This document shows positions 1 through 9,162 of a stretch of DNA of 64,000 nt, piece by piece. The stretch's first letter is position 1, and every line of letters begins with the position of its first letter. Origin of the DNA: Bryobacterales bacterium (GTDB taxonomy: Bacteria; Acidobacteriota; Terriglobia; Bryobacterales; Bryobacteraceae); the NCBI GenBank assembly GCA_020847975.1, contig JADLBD010000180.1, positions 1 through 64,000 of the forward strand. The letters are read 5' to 3'. The notes beneath the pieces were generated by a model. It was not told where the DNA came from. It made no database searches and worked only from the letters and a program-made list of their open reading frames with translations. The translations under genes were made by a program, and so were the position numbers.

Positions 1-115
1 CGATGTAGCCCATCGTGAAAAACACGCCGAGCAGTACGACTACGATGAAAAAGACGCTGAGCAACTGTTTGTTGCCCAGAATCAGTTCAAATTCCCCGTC
101 TTCGCTGCGTCCCAT
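1..115 (-). CDS. SPOR-type membrane protein, 5' fragment
   Basis: This is the first 38 codons of a leftward gene that leaves the window. The reverse strand reads MGRSEDGEFELILGNKQLLS, then a hydrophobic run of about 19 residues ending FFTMGYI, which is a single N-terminal membrane anchor. A good Shine-Dalgarno (AAGGA) lies 5 bases before the ATG. From memory, acidobacterial SPOR-domain cell-division proteins begin in this way with a short acidic cytoplasmic segment and then one TM helix. The SPOR domain itself would lie outside the window, so the family call is an inference; the existence of the gene is well supported. Confidence 0.6.
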   Translation of the reverse strand, partial: MGRSEDGEFELILGNKQLLSVFFIVVVLLGVFFTMGYI

Positions 116-172
116 TGGATTCCTTGCAGTTAGTCTTCAAGCGAGCGGCGCGCGCCGCCCCTTACAGTCGAG

Positions 173-200
173 AATATATCGTTCCCTCCACCGAACACAA
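173..200 (-). promoter_or_regulatory. Candidate promoter of the leftward SPOR-type gene
   Basis: On the minus strand TTGTGT (195-200) is separated by 16 bases from TATATT (173-178), about 60 bases before the start codon at 115. The -10 is good and the -35 weak. A 14-base perfect palindrome, GCGGCGCGCGCCGC, lies at 145-158 in the predicted leader. The call is based only on sequence resemblance. Confidence 0.3.
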
Positions 201-320
201 CTAGGGCAGCCGGCGTACCCGGTGGCATTGTACTTGCCATCCGCCGATGGGAGAATGGAGGATGGCTCGGGTTGTGTTGCCGCCCGGCATATCCCTCAAG
301 GATCGAGATCAAAACGAAAA

Positions 321-1238
321 ATGTCATTGGTTGCAGTGGGGTCGGTAGCCTACGACGGCGTGGAAACGCCTCATGGCAAAGTGGAGCGGATGCTGGGCGG
401 GGCGTGCACGTACATCGCGCTGTCGGCCAGTTATTTCACGCACGTGAAGATAGTTGCGGTGGTCGGCGAGGATTTCGCCAGGGAGGACCGGAACCTGCTC
501 GATTCGCGTAACATCGATACGAGCGGCATGGAGCAGGTGCCGGGGAAGACTTTCTTCTGGTCCGGCGTTTATTCAGCGGATATGAATGACCGCACCACCC
601 TGCGCACCGATCTGAACGTGTTCGCCGAATTTGATCCGAAACTGCCGGAACACTACAAGTCGCAGCCCTATGTCCTGTTGGGCAATATTCAGCCGGTGCT
701 GCAGCATAGCGTGAAGCAGCAGATGAACGGCACCCGGCTGATTGGCGGGGACACGATGAACTATTGGATCAACGATTTCCGCCATGAGTTGGAGGAGACC
801 ATCCGGCACTGGGATTTTCTGCTGATCAACGATAGCGAGGCGCGGTTGCTTTCCGGGGAGTCGCACCTGGGGCGCGCCGCGAAGAAGATCATGGAGATGG
901 GCCCGCGCACGCTCATTATCAAGCGCGGCGAATATGGAGCATTGCTGTTTCATCCGCGGGGACATTTTGCGGTTCCGGGCTATCTGCTGGAGCAATTGCA
1001 GGATCCGACAGGCGCCGGGGATTGCTTCGCGGGCGGCTTCATGGGATATCTCGCGGAGGAAGGCGTGGACCCGGCAAACGGCCCGATTGACGCGAAGATT
1101 CTGGGCCGGGCTGTTGTGTATGGGTCGGTCATGGGCAGTTTCTGCTGTGAACGGTTTGGTGTGGACCGGTTCCGCACACTGACTCGGAGCGAAATTGACA
1201 AGCGCTTTGAAGAGTTCCGAAACCTCACCGCGTTCTAA
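321..1238 (+). CDS. PfkB-family carbohydrate/nucleoside kinase
   Basis: This 305-residue ribokinase-fold (PfkB) protein would phosphorylate a sugar or nucleoside with ATP in the cytoplasm. The C-terminal PfkB signature DPTGAGD is at residues 228-234, with Asp234 as the expected catalytic base, and a GG-containing N-terminal substrate motif is at 26-28. The reading frame is open upstream to about base 15, but family similarity starts only at MSLVAVGS, so the ATG at 321 is chosen. It is first in a rightward run and overlaps the next gene by 44 bases. The substrate cannot be read from sequence; proximity to a glycosyltransferase and a nucleotide-sugar dehydrogenase suggests sugar metabolism. Confidence 0.88.
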   Translation: MSLVAVGSVAYDGVETPHGKVERMLGGACTYIALSASYFTHVKIVAVVGEDFAREDRNLLDSRNIDTSGMEQVPGKTFFWSGVYSADMNDRTTLRTDLNVFAEFDPKLPEHYKSQPYVLLGNIQPVLQHSVKQQMNGTRLIGGDTMNYWINDFRHELEETIRHWDFLLINDSEARLLSGESHLGRAAKKIMEMGPRTLIIKRGEYGALLFHPRGHFAVPGYLLEQLQDPTGAGDCFAGGFMGYLAEEGVDPANGPIDAKILGRAVVYGSVMGSFCCERFGVDRFRTLTRSEIDKRFEEFRNLTAF

Positions 1239-2859
1239 GCCGGGGCGCGGCGGGCGGAAGGGGGCAAGCGGCAGGCGGGGGCAACGGGGGGCCGCGTTCG
1301 GCGTCCTCGATGTGGGCCTGGTGGGCTTGGCGGCGGCGTTGCTGAGCGCCCTGGCCATCTGGTGGAACCTCAATCACGGCTACCTCCTGTATTACGGAGA
1401 CGCTCAGGCACATCTGGTGAATGCTCGCCGGATGGTGGACTCACGCACACCGGGATTCGATCAACTGGGGACGGTCTGGCTGCCTCTGCCGCACCTGCTG
1501 ATGCTGCCGTTTGTAAGGGTGGAGGAGTGGTGGCGAACGGGGTTGGCGGGCTCCATTCCGAGCGGGGCTTGCTTTGTTCTGGCGACGGCGTTTCTGTACG
1601 CGGCCGTGCGCCGCGTCATGGATTCGCGCGCCGCGGCGGCGGCCGCGGTTCTGATGTTTGCTCTCAACCCGAACGTCCTCTATCTACAATCCATCCCGAT
1701 GACAGAATCCTTTTACTTCGCCGGGTTCTTCGCCCTGGTGTACGCGATGGCGTGGTATGCGCAAAGCGGGAGCGTTTGGGCTGTCCTGCTGGGGGGTGCG
1801 GCTTCGAATGCGGCCTCGCTCACGCGGTATGAGGGATGGTTCCTGATCCCGTTCGCGGCGCTTTTTTTCGCGCTTGCGGGCAAGCGGCGGCGGTTCCTGA
1901 TGGGGGTTGTTTTCGGGGGAGTGGCCTCCGCCGCTCCCTTGGCGTGGCTGACGCACAACTGGTGGTATTACGGAGATGCTTTGGCATTCTACCGCGGGCC
2001 CTATTCCGCGATGGCCATCTACCAGCGGGCACTCGATGCGGGGATGGACAAGTATCCCGGGGATCATGACTGGGGGAAAGCGTGGGGGCAGTTCCGGGCC
2101 GCGGCGCAGTTGTGCGCGGGCAGCGCTCTGGTGGTGTTGGGTCTGGCCGGCATCGCAGCCGCGCTCTGGAAACGGGCGTTCTGGGCGGTGGCGTTTCTTC
2201 TCCTTCCAGCCGGGTTCTATATATGGAGCATCTATTCGTCGGGGACGCCGATCTTCGTGCCGGAGTTGTGGCCGCACAGCTACTACAACACCCGTTACGG
2301 ACTGGCGGCGCTGCCGCTGCTGGTCATCTGCGCGGCGGCCCTGACGGCGCTGGTGCCGATGAGAATTCGCGGGGTGGCCGCGGTGCTGATTGCGGGTGTT
2401 GCGGCGACACCGTGGATCGCCTATCCGCGGGCGGAGTCATGGATCTGCTGGAAGGAATCGCAGGTGAACTCCGAGGCGCGGCGGCAGTGGACAGCGGAAG
2501 CGGCAGCGTACCTCAAGGCGAATTACAGGCAGGGCGAGGGAATCTACTCGAGCCTGGGAGACCTGGCGGGCATTTACCGCGAGGCTGGAATTCCGCTGAG
2601 GCAAGTGCTGCAGGAGGGCAATAATCCGCACTGGGACGCGGTGAAGCAGCGGCCCGATCTGTTCTTGTGGGAGACCTGGGCGGTGGCGATCAGCGGCGAT
2701 GATGTTTCCACTACGCTGGTGAAGAGCGGCAGGCGCGGTCCCCGATATGTGTGTGTGAAAATGATAACGGTCAAAGGCGGTCCGGCAATCGAAATCTACC
2801 GCCGCGATTCGGAAACCGATGAGAATACCCTTCACCAAGGCGCATGGCGCAAGGAATGA
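1195..2859 (+). CDS. GT39/ArnT-like membrane glycosyltransferase
   Basis: This polytopic membrane protein of 554 residues has about ten hydrophobic helices between residues 35 and 410. The first extracytoplasmic loop contains YYGDAQAHL, the position of the conserved acidic residue of PMT/ArnT-type (GT-C) transferases that use polyprenyl-phosphate sugars. The soluble C-terminal third (about 420-554) is probably periplasmic. The start is TTG, overlapping the kinase gene by 44 bases; a basic Ser/Gly-rich N-terminal segment (residues 5-32) could mean that the true start lies further in. It also overlaps dapF downstream by 41 bases, so the four genes are probably co-transcribed. Donor and acceptor are unknown. 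Confidence 0.8.
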   Translation: MTSALKSSETSPRSKPGRGGRKGASGRRGQRGAAFGVLDVGLVGLAAALLSALAIWWNLNHGYLLYYGDAQAHLVNARRMVDSRTPGFDQLGTVWLPLPHLLMLPFVRVEEWWRTGLAGSIPSGACFVLATAFLYAAVRRVMDSRAAAAAAVLMFALNPNVLYLQSIPMTESFYFAGFFALVYAMAWYAQSGSVWAVLLGGAASNAASLTRYEGWFLIPFAALFFALAGKRRRFLMGVVFGGVASAAPLAWLTHNWWYYGDALAFYRGPYSAMAIYQRALDAGMDKYPGDHDWGKAWGQFRAAAQLCAGSALVVLGLAGIAAALWKRAFWAVAFLLLPAGFYIWSIYSSGTPIFVPELWPHSYYNTRYGLAALPLLVICAAALTALVPMRIRGVAAVLIAGVAATPWIAYPRAESWICWKESQVNSEARRQWTAEAAAYLKANYRQGEGIYSSLGDLAGIYREAGIPLRQVLQEGNNPHWDAVKQRPDLFLWETWAVAISGDDVSTTLVKSGRRGPRYVCVKMITVKGGPAIEIYRRDSETDENTLHQGAWRKE

Positions 2860-3646
2860 TTTTTTGTTGACGTGGTCGACGGCAGTGCCCGCGGGAGACA
2901 GGCGAATGATGGCAAGGGCCATCTGCGACAGGCACACCGGAGTAGGCGCGGACGGATGGTTGCTGGTGGCGCCGGCATCGTCTTCCTCCCCGGGGGCGGA
3001 TGGCGGCATCCGGTTGTACAACTCCGACGGGAGCGATTCGGAAATCTCGGGAAACGGGACACGCTGCGCGGCGGCATTTCTGCTCGAGTCAGGCGTGCTC
3101 ACGGATGAAGTGCGGATCGCGACAGGAGCGGGCGTGAAGCACATCCGCGTGCTCGAGCGCCGCGAACATCGCTATCTGCTCGAGATGAACATGGGGCGGG
3201 CAATGGTGGAGGAAGGGCGTCAGCGCTTCGTCTTGGAGGTGGACGGAAGACAATGGGACGCCACCATCCTGAATGTAGGGAATCCACAGTGCGCGGTGTT
3301 TGTGGAGGACTTCGATTTCGACTGGCGCGCGCTCGGCAAGCGTATCGAATATCATGAATTGTTTCCGAACCGGACGAATGTGTCTTTTGTTCGGGAGGCG
3401 GGCCCGCATGCCATTGATGTGCTGTTCTGGGAGCGGGGAGCCGGCGAGACCATGAGTTCGGGCACAGGAAGCACAGGCGCCGCGGCGGCAGCCATGTTGC
3501 GCGGGTTGGTGAGCAGCCCCGTCGAGGTGCGGACACCGGCGGGTCCCCTTCCTTTACGCATGGAGCCGAACGGCGATTTGTATCTGACGGGTCCGGCGGA
3601 GATCATCGGTGGCGGCGAGTTCTATTGGGAAAGAGAGTCATCATAA
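2819..3646 (+). CDS. dapF: Diaminopimelate epimerase with one catalytic Cys replaced
   Basis: DapF interconverts LL- and meso-diaminopimelate for lysine and peptidoglycan synthesis using two cysteines as acid and base. The 275-residue protein keeps the N-terminal ARNDF (11-15), the first cysteine motif SGNGTRC (Cys83), and the second-half motif ERGAGET (206-211). The second catalytic cysteine, normally in an xCGTG context, is serine here: MSSGTG with Ser214. Length and all other landmarks are normal. The start ATG at 2819 lies inside the end of the glycosyltransferase gene, implying coupling. Either the Cys/Ser pair still works, as a lineage variant, or the activity has changed. Confidence 0.88.
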   Translation: MRIPFTKAHGARNDFLLTWSTAVPAGDRRMMARAICDRHTGVGADGWLLVAPASSSSPGADGGIRLYNSDGSDSEISGNGTRCAAAFLLESGVLTDEVRIATGAGVKHIRVLERREHRYLLEMNMGRAMVEEGRQRFVLEVDGRQWDATILNVGNPQCAVFVEDFDFDWRALGKRIEYHELFPNRTNVSFVREAGPHAIDVLFWERGAGETMSSGTGSTGAAAAAMLRGLVSSPVEVRTPAGPLPLRMEPNGDLYLTGPAEIIGGGEFYWERESS

Positions 3647-3649
3647 ACC

Positions 3650-4969
3650 ATGTCATCGAAAAATACGCAGTGGGCGGAACAACTGGCGGCGAAGCTCAGG
3701 AACCGTTCTGCTCAAGTCGGCGTGATCGGCCTAGGGTATGTCGGCCTTCCGCTAGCGGTCGAGTTTGCCAAAGCGGGATTCCATGTGACGGGGATTGATG
3801 TCCAGGAGCAGAAGGTAGAGGAACTCAACCGCGGCGTCTCGTATGTGCAGGATGTTCCTTCCGAAGTGCTGGCTCCGCTTGTGGAAGCAGGCAGATTGCG
3901 CGCGACGGCGGATTTCGCGGCGCTGAGCCGGTTGGATACGGTGAACATCGCAGTGCCGACGCCGCTGCGCAAGACGAAAGATCCGGACATGAGTTTCGTG
4001 GTAGCGGCCTCACAGCAGGTGGCCAGGTTCGCGCATCCGGGAATGCTGGTGATTCTCGAGTCCACCACCTATCCGGGAACGACCGCGGAACTCGTGTTGC
4101 CGATGATTGAGAATGACCGCATGCGGGTGGGAGAGGATTTCTTCCTCTGCTTCTCGCCCGAGCGTGTGGACCCGGGAAATCCTAATTTTCAGACGTGGAA
4201 CATTCCGAAGGTGGTCGGCGGCATTACGCCGGAGTGCACGAAGATGGGGGCGATGTTCTACGGGCAGGCGCTCGAGACCGTGATTCCCGTCAGTTCCACG
4301 GAAGTAGCGGAGATGGTAAAGCTGCTCGAGAATACTTTCCGGATGATCAATATCGGGCTGGTGAACGAACTGGCGGTGATGTGCGACCGGATGGGGATCA
4401 ATGTATGGGAGGTGATCGAGGCGGCGGCGACCAAGCCGTTCGGCTTCATGCCGTTTTATCCGGGCCCCGGCCTGGGCGGGCATTGCATCCCGATCGATCC
4501 CTTCTATCTTTCCTGGAAGACGAAACAGGCGGGAATTGAGGCGCGCTTCATTGAACTGGCGGGCTATGTGAACGGGCAGATGCCGCACTTCGTCGTGGAC
4601 AAGATCCAGAATGCGCTCAACGACCACACGAAGCCGCTCAAGGGATCGAAGGTACATGTGCTGGGAGTGGCTTACAAGAGGAACATCGATGACGTGCGCG
4701 AGTCTCCGGCTCTCGACATCATTCACCTGCTGCAGCGCAGAGGTGCGGAGGTGAGTTATAGCGACCCGTACGTGGGCACCCTGCGAGCCGACGGATTGGA
4801 GATGACAAGCGTTGACACGGTGAAGGGGTGCCGGGAATCCGATTGCGCGGTGGTGGTAACGGATCACGCGGCGTTTGACTACGCCGCCATCCTGGAAGCC
4901 ACACCGTTGGTGGTGGACACGCGCAATGCGCTGAAGGCATTTCAGTCAGAGAAAATTGTGCGGCTGTAA
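3650..4969 (+). CDS. wbpA: UDP-N-acetyl-hexosamine 6-dehydrogenase (WbpA-like)
   Basis: This 439-residue UDP-sugar dehydrogenase oxidises the C6 hydroxyl of a UDP-HexNAc to the uronic acid with NAD in two steps. Visible are the N-terminal Rossmann motif GLGYVGLP (27-34), ESTTYPGTT around 138, the central helix VKLLENTFR, the catalytic cysteine motif GPGLGGHCIP (Cys279), and the C-terminal UDP-binding domain with YSDPYV. The pattern matches P. aeruginosa WbpA more closely than UDP-glucose dehydrogenases. It follows dapF by three bases and closes the run, supporting a surface-polysaccharide role with the upstream glycosyltransferase. Confidence 0.88.
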   Translation: MSSKNTQWAEQLAAKLRNRSAQVGVIGLGYVGLPLAVEFAKAGFHVTGIDVQEQKVEELNRGVSYVQDVPSEVLAPLVEAGRLRATADFAALSRLDTVNIAVPTPLRKTKDPDMSFVVAASQQVARFAHPGMLVILESTTYPGTTAELVLPMIENDRMRVGEDFFLCFSPERVDPGNPNFQTWNIPKVVGGITPECTKMGAMFYGQALETVIPVSSTEVAEMVKLLENTFRMINIGLVNELAVMCDRMGINVWEVIEAAATKPFGFMPFYPGPGLGGHCIPIDPFYLSWKTKQAGIEARFIELAGYVNGQMPHFVVDKIQNALNDHTKPLKGSKVHVLGVAYKRNIDDVRESPALDIIHLLQRRGAEVSYSDPYVGTLRADGLEMTSVDTVKGCRESDCAVVVTDHAAFDYAAILEATPLVVDTRNALKAFQSEKIVRL

Positions 4970-4972
4970 GCG

Positions 4973-5416
4973 TCAAACGGCCGTAGCGAGAACTTCGGCC
5001 GGAGAGGGCTTGCCGCGCCGGGCATAGCGGATGACGCCATCCGGACCGATGAGGTAGACCGTGCGCTTCACGATGAGGCCATTGGTGTGGTAGAGCGCCC
5101 CCACCTTCTGTCCTTTGTCTACCAGCAGCGGAAAGGGCAGATCGAACTTGCGGCGGAACTTCGCGTGGCTCTCCGCGCCTTGTGGGTTGATGCCGTAGAC
5201 AACGGTGTTCTTTGCGGCGGCGGCAGACCAGTTGTCACGAAACTCGCAGAGCTGTTTGCGGCAGACCGTGGTATCGTCGCCGGGATACCAGACGAGGACG
5301 ACGTTCTTTCCGCGCAGGGAGGCGAGGGAGACGGTATGGCCTTCCTCATCCGGGAGATCGAAGGGCGGGGCCGGGGAGCCTGCGGGGAGCGGGTTGGAGA
5401 ACAACCAGGAGAGCAT
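4973..5416 (-). CDS. bcp: Peroxiredoxin, BCP/PrxQ type
   Basis: This 147-residue thiol peroxidase reduces hydroperoxides using thioredoxin. The peroxidatic motif reads WYPGDDTTVC with Cys52, and a second cysteine lies five residues later (Cys57), the arrangement of PrxQ/BCP enzymes that form an intrahelical disulfide. RDNW and the later FPLLVD segment also fit. The frame is open far upstream only as antisense to the neighbouring gene; the ATG at 5416, five bases past the stop of the GH109-like gene, is the natural start and implies co-transcription. The gene converges on the dehydrogenase at 4969 with only three bases between. Confidence 0.88.
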   Translation of the reverse strand: MLSWLFSNPLPAGSPAPPFDLPDEEGHTVSLASLRGKNVVLVWYPGDDTTVCRKQLCEFRDNWSAAAAKNTVVYGINPQGAESHAKFRRKFDLPFPLLVDKGQKVGALYHTNGLIVKRTVYLIGPDGVIRYARRGKPSPAEVLATAV

Positions 5417-5421
5417 TGGGG

Positions 5422-6732
5422 CTAGGCGCCGTGGATCTCGACCGGTTTGCGGGTTTTCCATTTGCCGCGGGTGAAGTCTGGGATATCGACCGGTTGGCTG
5501 CGGGCGGCGACGGATTGCACGGTCAAGGGGTAGAGGGAACTCCAGGCAGCGGCGTCGTAGACATCGATGGGAGTTTGCGTGCGGTTGCGGACGGCCTTGA
5601 GGAATTCGTGGATTTCGATGTAATCGGCGCCGCCGTGGCCGTGACTGCGGGCGGTTTCGGCGAGGTCGCGCCACAGGGGGTGTTCGAACTCCTTGTAGTA
5701 GGGTTCGGGGTCGTCCCAGACGTCCACTTTGGCGGAGCGGCCTTCGAAATAAAACTTGTCGAGCGTCCCGCTGTAGATGCCTTGCGTTCCCTGCACACGG
5801 AGGATGAGGTCGTAAGGACGGGGAGAGACGGTGTCGTGATAGAGGGTGATGGTGGCTCCGTTTTCCGTGCGGATGAGAGTGGTGTTGACGTCGCCGAGCG
5901 CCCAGGCGCGCTTTGCGCTGGGGTGATCGGGGCCGAAGTTTTTGATGGCGAAGTGGGTCATGCCGCGCGATTTGCTCGACATGGAGGTGAGGTAGGAAAA
6001 ACGATCGCCGCGGTTGATGTCGAGCCACCAACTGATGGGGCCGATGGGGTGAGTCGGATACAGGTTGCCGTTGTTCCTGGCGGCGTGCATGCCGCGCCAG
6101 GTGACCTCGCCGGCGGGGCCGCGTTCCCCGCCCCGGGACAGAAACGCCGAGCGAACGTCGTGCTGGTAGCCGCCTTCGCAATGAGTGAGTTCGCCGAACA
6201 TGCCTTTGCGGATCATGTTGAGGACAAGAAGGGCGTTGCGGAAGTAGCAGACGTTCTCGAGGATCATGCATGGCATACCGGTCTCTTCGGAGGCATTGAC
6301 CATGTCCCAGCACTGCTCGACGGTGACTGCGGCAGGGACCTCGGTGGCAGCGTACTTGCCGGCGCGCATGGTGGCGACAGACATGGGGGCGTGGAGTTGC
6401 CAGGGGCCGGCGTTGATGACGGCGTCGAGATCGTCGCGGGCAACGAGGCGCTTCCAATCGTCGATGCCGCGGCCGTAGGCTTCGGGGCGTGGCTGGCCGG
6501 CGGATTCAACGGTGGAGACGGCTCGGGTGAGGGCGGTTTCGTTGATGTCGCAGACGGCGGGAACGAGGACGTTGGGGAACTTGAGCGTGCTGCGAAGCAG
6601 GCTGGAGCCGCGAGAACCGGTACCGATGAAACCAATGCGCAAGGGGCGATCGAGGGGCTTCGGGGATTGGGCCGCGTATGCGGCTGAGAGGGTGGCGGCG
6701 CCGAGGAATTCCCGGCGGTTCCATCGCGTCAT
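5422..6732 (-). CDS. Exported Gfo/Idh/MocA oxidoreductase, GH109-like
   Basis: The protein has 436 residues with a twin-arginine signal (NRREFLGAA, residues 5-13) and then a Rossmann fold with GFIGTGSRG (34-42). The segment from EVPAAVTVEQCW through ENVCYFR and VLNMIRKGMFGELTH follows the GH109 pattern, the NAD-dependent retaining alpha-N-acetylgalactosaminidases that act through a transient 3-keto intermediate. Export together with that pattern suggests periplasmic glycan breakdown. An AAGGAG lies about 11 bases before the ATG. The exact sugar specificity is inferred. It is upstream of, and probably co-transcribed with, the peroxiredoxin. Confidence 0.85.
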   Translation of the reverse strand: MTRWNRREFLGAATLSAAYAAQSPKPLDRPLRIGFIGTGSRGSSLLRSTLKFPNVLVPAVCDINETALTRAVSTVESAGQPRPEAYGRGIDDWKRLVARDDLDAVINAGPWQLHAPMSVATMRAGKYAATEVPAAVTVEQCWDMVNASEETGMPCMILENVCYFRNALLVLNMIRKGMFGELTHCEGGYQHDVRSAFLSRGGERGPAGEVTWRGMHAARNNGNLYPTHPIGPISWWLDINRGDRFSYLTSMSSKSRGMTHFAIKNFGPDHPSAKRAWALGDVNTTLIRTENGATITLYHDTVSPRPYDLILRVQGTQGIYSGTLDKFYFEGRSAKVDVWDDPEPYYKEFEHPLWRDLAETARSHGHGGADYIEIHEFLKAVRNRTQTPIDVYDAAAWSSLYPLTVQSVAARSQPVDIPDFTRGKWKTRKPVEIHGA

Positions 6733-6784
6733 GCGGGGTGTGTCTCCTTTGCGTCTATTCTACGCCACAGCCTCGTCAATACAG

Positions 6785-6818
6785 AAAAAAGGAGCAGCCA
6801 TCTTGTGATGGCCGCTCC
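6785..6818 (-). terminator. Intrinsic terminator after the BON gene
   Basis: On the minus strand a 12-base stem with one mismatch (GGAGCGGCCATC pairing GATGGCTGCTCC, loop of 4) at 6791-6818 is followed directly by TTTTTT (6785-6790). This is a textbook rho-independent terminator, 60 bases downstream of the BON-domain stop codon and upstream of the GH109-like gene on the same strand, so it separates the two units. Confidence 0.85.
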
Positions 6819-6877
6819 GCATTGGCTGCCTTTGTGTCAGGAGGAGGCACAGCCAAGGAACTCGAGTGAACTCGCTG

Positions 6878-7414
6878 TCAACCGTTCTTCGAAACCTGGA
6901 GATTGTTGGTCACCGAGAAAACTCCCGGGACTCCGTTGGCGCGAATGCCTGCCAGGTTCTTATCCATCTGGCTGGCCACAACACCTTCCAAAGTGACGTT
7001 GCCGTTCTTCACGATGATGTGGATGCCGGGAACGGCGCGGAGGGCGTAGCGGTCGAGTCCGGGTTGCGAGTAGATGGCGCGGAACGTCCGGAGGCGGATG
7101 CTGTCGTCAAAGGGCGACAGCGGCAGAACCTCGATGTCGTTCACCACCTTACTGACGCCGGCGATGTGCTTCACGACGTTTCCAGCGTCCGACTTCAGGG
7201 CGGGCCACGTTACCTGGCCATAGAGAGTCACCTCATTCCCGTTAACCTGATAGCTCAGGTTGTCGAACACATTGTAGTAGGGCAGCATCAGCAGCTCGTG
7301 CCTTACCCTGGAGGAAAGATCCTGCACCGTGGTGCTGTTTTTCGTCGATGCGGGTAACAGCATCGCTGATGCAAGTAATCCGGCTGCCAGAACGAGTCCA
7401 AATCTGTTTTTCAT
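6878..7414 (-). CDS. Exported protein with two BON domains
   Basis: This 178-residue protein has a Sec-type signal peptide (about residues 1-22, MKNRFGLVLAAGLLASAMLL). Two BON repeats follow: about 28-95, with NEVTLYGQV and VVKHIAGVSKVVNDIEVL, and about 105-175, with GNVTLEGVV and GVFSVTNNLQV. BON domains bind phospholipid or peptidoglycan-associated partners and are common in osmotic-shock and outer-membrane proteins, so a periplasmic envelope role is likely. The start has a strong Shine-Dalgarno (GGGAGG) 7 bases upstream. It is a single gene with its own terminator. Confidence 0.85.
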   Translation of the reverse strand: MKNRFGLVLAAGLLASAMLLPASTKNSTTVQDLSSRVRHELLMLPYYNVFDNLSYQVNGNEVTLYGQVTWPALKSDAGNVVKHIAGVSKVVNDIEVLPLSPFDDSIRLRTFRAIYSQPGLDRYALRAVPGIHIIVKNGNVTLEGVVASQMDKNLAGIRANGVPGVFSVTNNLQVSKNG

Positions 7415-7543
7415 TGTTTTTCCTCCCTTCGATTCTGTCTTCTATCTCTCTACACCCGAAATGACGGGCGCCTGAATGCAGCGGTTTCAGATATCGAAGA
7501 GCGCAAAGTAAAGATTTGTGAAGAGATGGGAGTCAGAGGAAAA

Positions 7544-8671
7544 CTACAGACTGGAGCGGGCCGCAAGTACAGTCTCTATGGCATTGTCAAGCGTGGAGGC
7601 GAGGGCGGTGAGGTGGCCCATCTTACGGCCGGGGCGGGCTTCGCTCTTGCCGTAGAGGTGGATCTTGACGTTGGGGAGCGCGGCGGCGCGGTCGAATCTC
7701 GGAGATCCGTTACCCCAAAGGTCGCCAAGAATGTTCGCCATCGCGGCCGGGCAATGGAAGGTGGGGGCTCCCAGCGGCAGGCCGCACACCGCCCGCAGTT
7801 GCTGTTCGAACTGGCTGGTGACACAGGCGTCGACGGTGAGGTGCCCGGAGTTGTGGGGCCTGGGGGCGAGTTCGTTGATGAGCAGCGTATCCGTATGGGT
7901 GAGAAAAAATTCGACGCACAGCACGCCCACGACGGAAAGTTTTTCGAGGACGGCGCGAGCAAGTTCGGCGGCATCGCGGGCGACGGTTGCAGGGATGCGC
8001 GCGGGCGAGAGCGAAAGGTCGAGGATATGATTACGGTGTTCATTCTCGATGACCCCATAGTGCATGAACTCGCCGTCGAGACCGCGGGCCGCGACCACGG
8101 AGACTTCCTTGGCAAAGGGTACGAACGCTTCGAGAACGGCCTCACGTTCGCCGATGGAGCGCCACGCAAGAGAAGCATCCGTGGGGCTGTTGATGCGGAA
8201 CTGTCCCTTGCCGTCGTAGCCGAAATCGGCGGTCTTGAGGATGGAGGGGCAGCCAAGCTCCGCGATGGCGGCGATGAGTTCGTCGCAGTTGCGCACGATG
8301 CGGAATGGCGTGACGGGCAGCCCGGAATCGAGGAGGAAGGTTTTTTCGCGGATACGCTGCTGGGTGGTGTGAAGGACGCTGCCCGCGGGACGAACGGGAG
8401 CGGCTGCGGCGGCTGCCGCGGCTGTGGCGGCGGGCACATTTTCAAACTCGAAGGTCACCACCTGCACTTTCGAGGCGAAGCTGCGCACCGCATCGAGATC
8501 GTCGTACGATGCGGTGACCTCCACGTCGCTGATCTGGCCGGTAGGGGTATCGCTATCGGGAGAAAACGTGTGGACGCGATAACCCATGCGGCGCGCGGCG
8601 AGGGCGAACATGCGGCCTAGCTGCCCGCTGCCGAGCACTCCGATGGCGGCCCCGGGAAGGATGGGGTTCAT
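7544..8671 (-). CDS. purK: N5-carboxyaminoimidazole ribonucleotide synthase
   Basis: PurK is the ATP-grasp enzyme that carboxylates AIR to N5-CAIR in purine synthesis. The 375-residue protein has the N-terminal [11 protein letters not shown] (residues 10-20), the ATP-grasp lysine region [14 protein letters not shown], and the distal [11 protein letters not shown] signature, all normal for PurK. The start ATG at 8671 overlaps the purE stop in an ATGA arrangement, so it is translationally coupled. An Ala-rich insert (a run of eight alanines after NVPAAT) follows the FEFENV segment. It is the last gene of the icd-purE-purK operon. Confidence 0.93.
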   Translation of the reverse strand: MNPILPGAAIGVLGSGQLGRMFALAARRMGYRVHTFSPDSDTPTGQISDVEVTASYDDLDAVRSFASKVQVVTFEFENVPAATAAAAAAAAPVRPAGSVLHTTQQRIREKTFLLDSGLPVTPFRIVRNCDELIAAIAELGCPSILKTADFGYDGKGQFRINSPTDASLAWRSIGEREAVLEAFVPFAKEVSVVAARGLDGEFMHYGVIENEHRNHILDLSLSPARIPATVARDAAELARAVLEKLSVVGVLCVEFFLTHTDTLLINELAPRPHNSGHLTVDACVTSQFEQQLRAVCGLPLGAPTFHCPAAMANILGDLWGNGSPRFDRAAALPNVKIHLYGKSEARPGRKMGHLTALASTLDNAIETVLAARSSL

Positions 8672-9159
8672 GAGAGGGAATCCGCGCGAACCTTGTCCGT
8701 CTGCTCCTTGCGGAAAGCGTGCAATTTGGCCCGCAGATCCGGGCGCTGGTTGGCGAGGATGGCGACGGCGAGAAGAGCGGCGTTGGTAGCTCCCGCCTTG
8801 CCGATGGCAAGCGTGCCGACAGGGATGCCGCCCGGCATCTGGACAATGGAAAGGAGGGAATCCATGCCCTTGAGCGCATGGCTTTCCACGGGAACGCCGA
8901 GCACCGGCAGCACGGTTTGGGCAGCCACCATTCCGGGGAGATGGGCGGCGCCTCCAGCTCCGGCGATGATCACCTCGAGCCCGCGGGATTCGGCGGTGGA
9001 AGCGTATTCGGCCATCCATGCCGGCGTGCGGTGCGCCGAAACGATGCGGCATTCATGCGGCACGCCGAACCGCTCGAGCATTTCGGCGGCGTGCCGCATG
9101 GTTTCCCAATCGGACTTGCTGCCCATGACGATGCCGACCAGGGGAGCCGTTTCGCTCAT
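8668..9159 (-). CDS. purE: N5-carboxyaminoimidazole ribonucleotide mutase
   Basis: This 163-residue class I PurE converts N5-CAIR to CAIR, the step after PurK. The N-terminal [14 protein letters not shown] carries the conserved SDW nucleotide-binding and catalytic loop; SAHRTP and AGGAAHLPG are also in place. It starts three bases after the icd stop and overlaps purK by four bases. Coupling of purE and purK is common; placing them behind isocitrate dehydrogenase is less usual. Confidence 0.95.
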   Translation of the reverse strand: MSETAPLVGIVMGSKSDWETMRHAAEMLERFGVPHECRIVSAHRTPAWMAEYASTAESRGLEVIIAGAGGAAHLPGMVAAQTVLPVLGVPVESHALKGMDSLLSIVQMPGGIPVGTLAIGKAGATNAALLAVAILANQRPDLRAKLHAFRKEQTDKVRADSLS

Positions 9160-9162
9160 GGC

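Noticed and set aside
5212-6687. A 491-codon open frame on the plus strand
   Set aside because: It is antisense to the GH109-like gene and the peroxiredoxin; the minus-strand genes carry the motifs.
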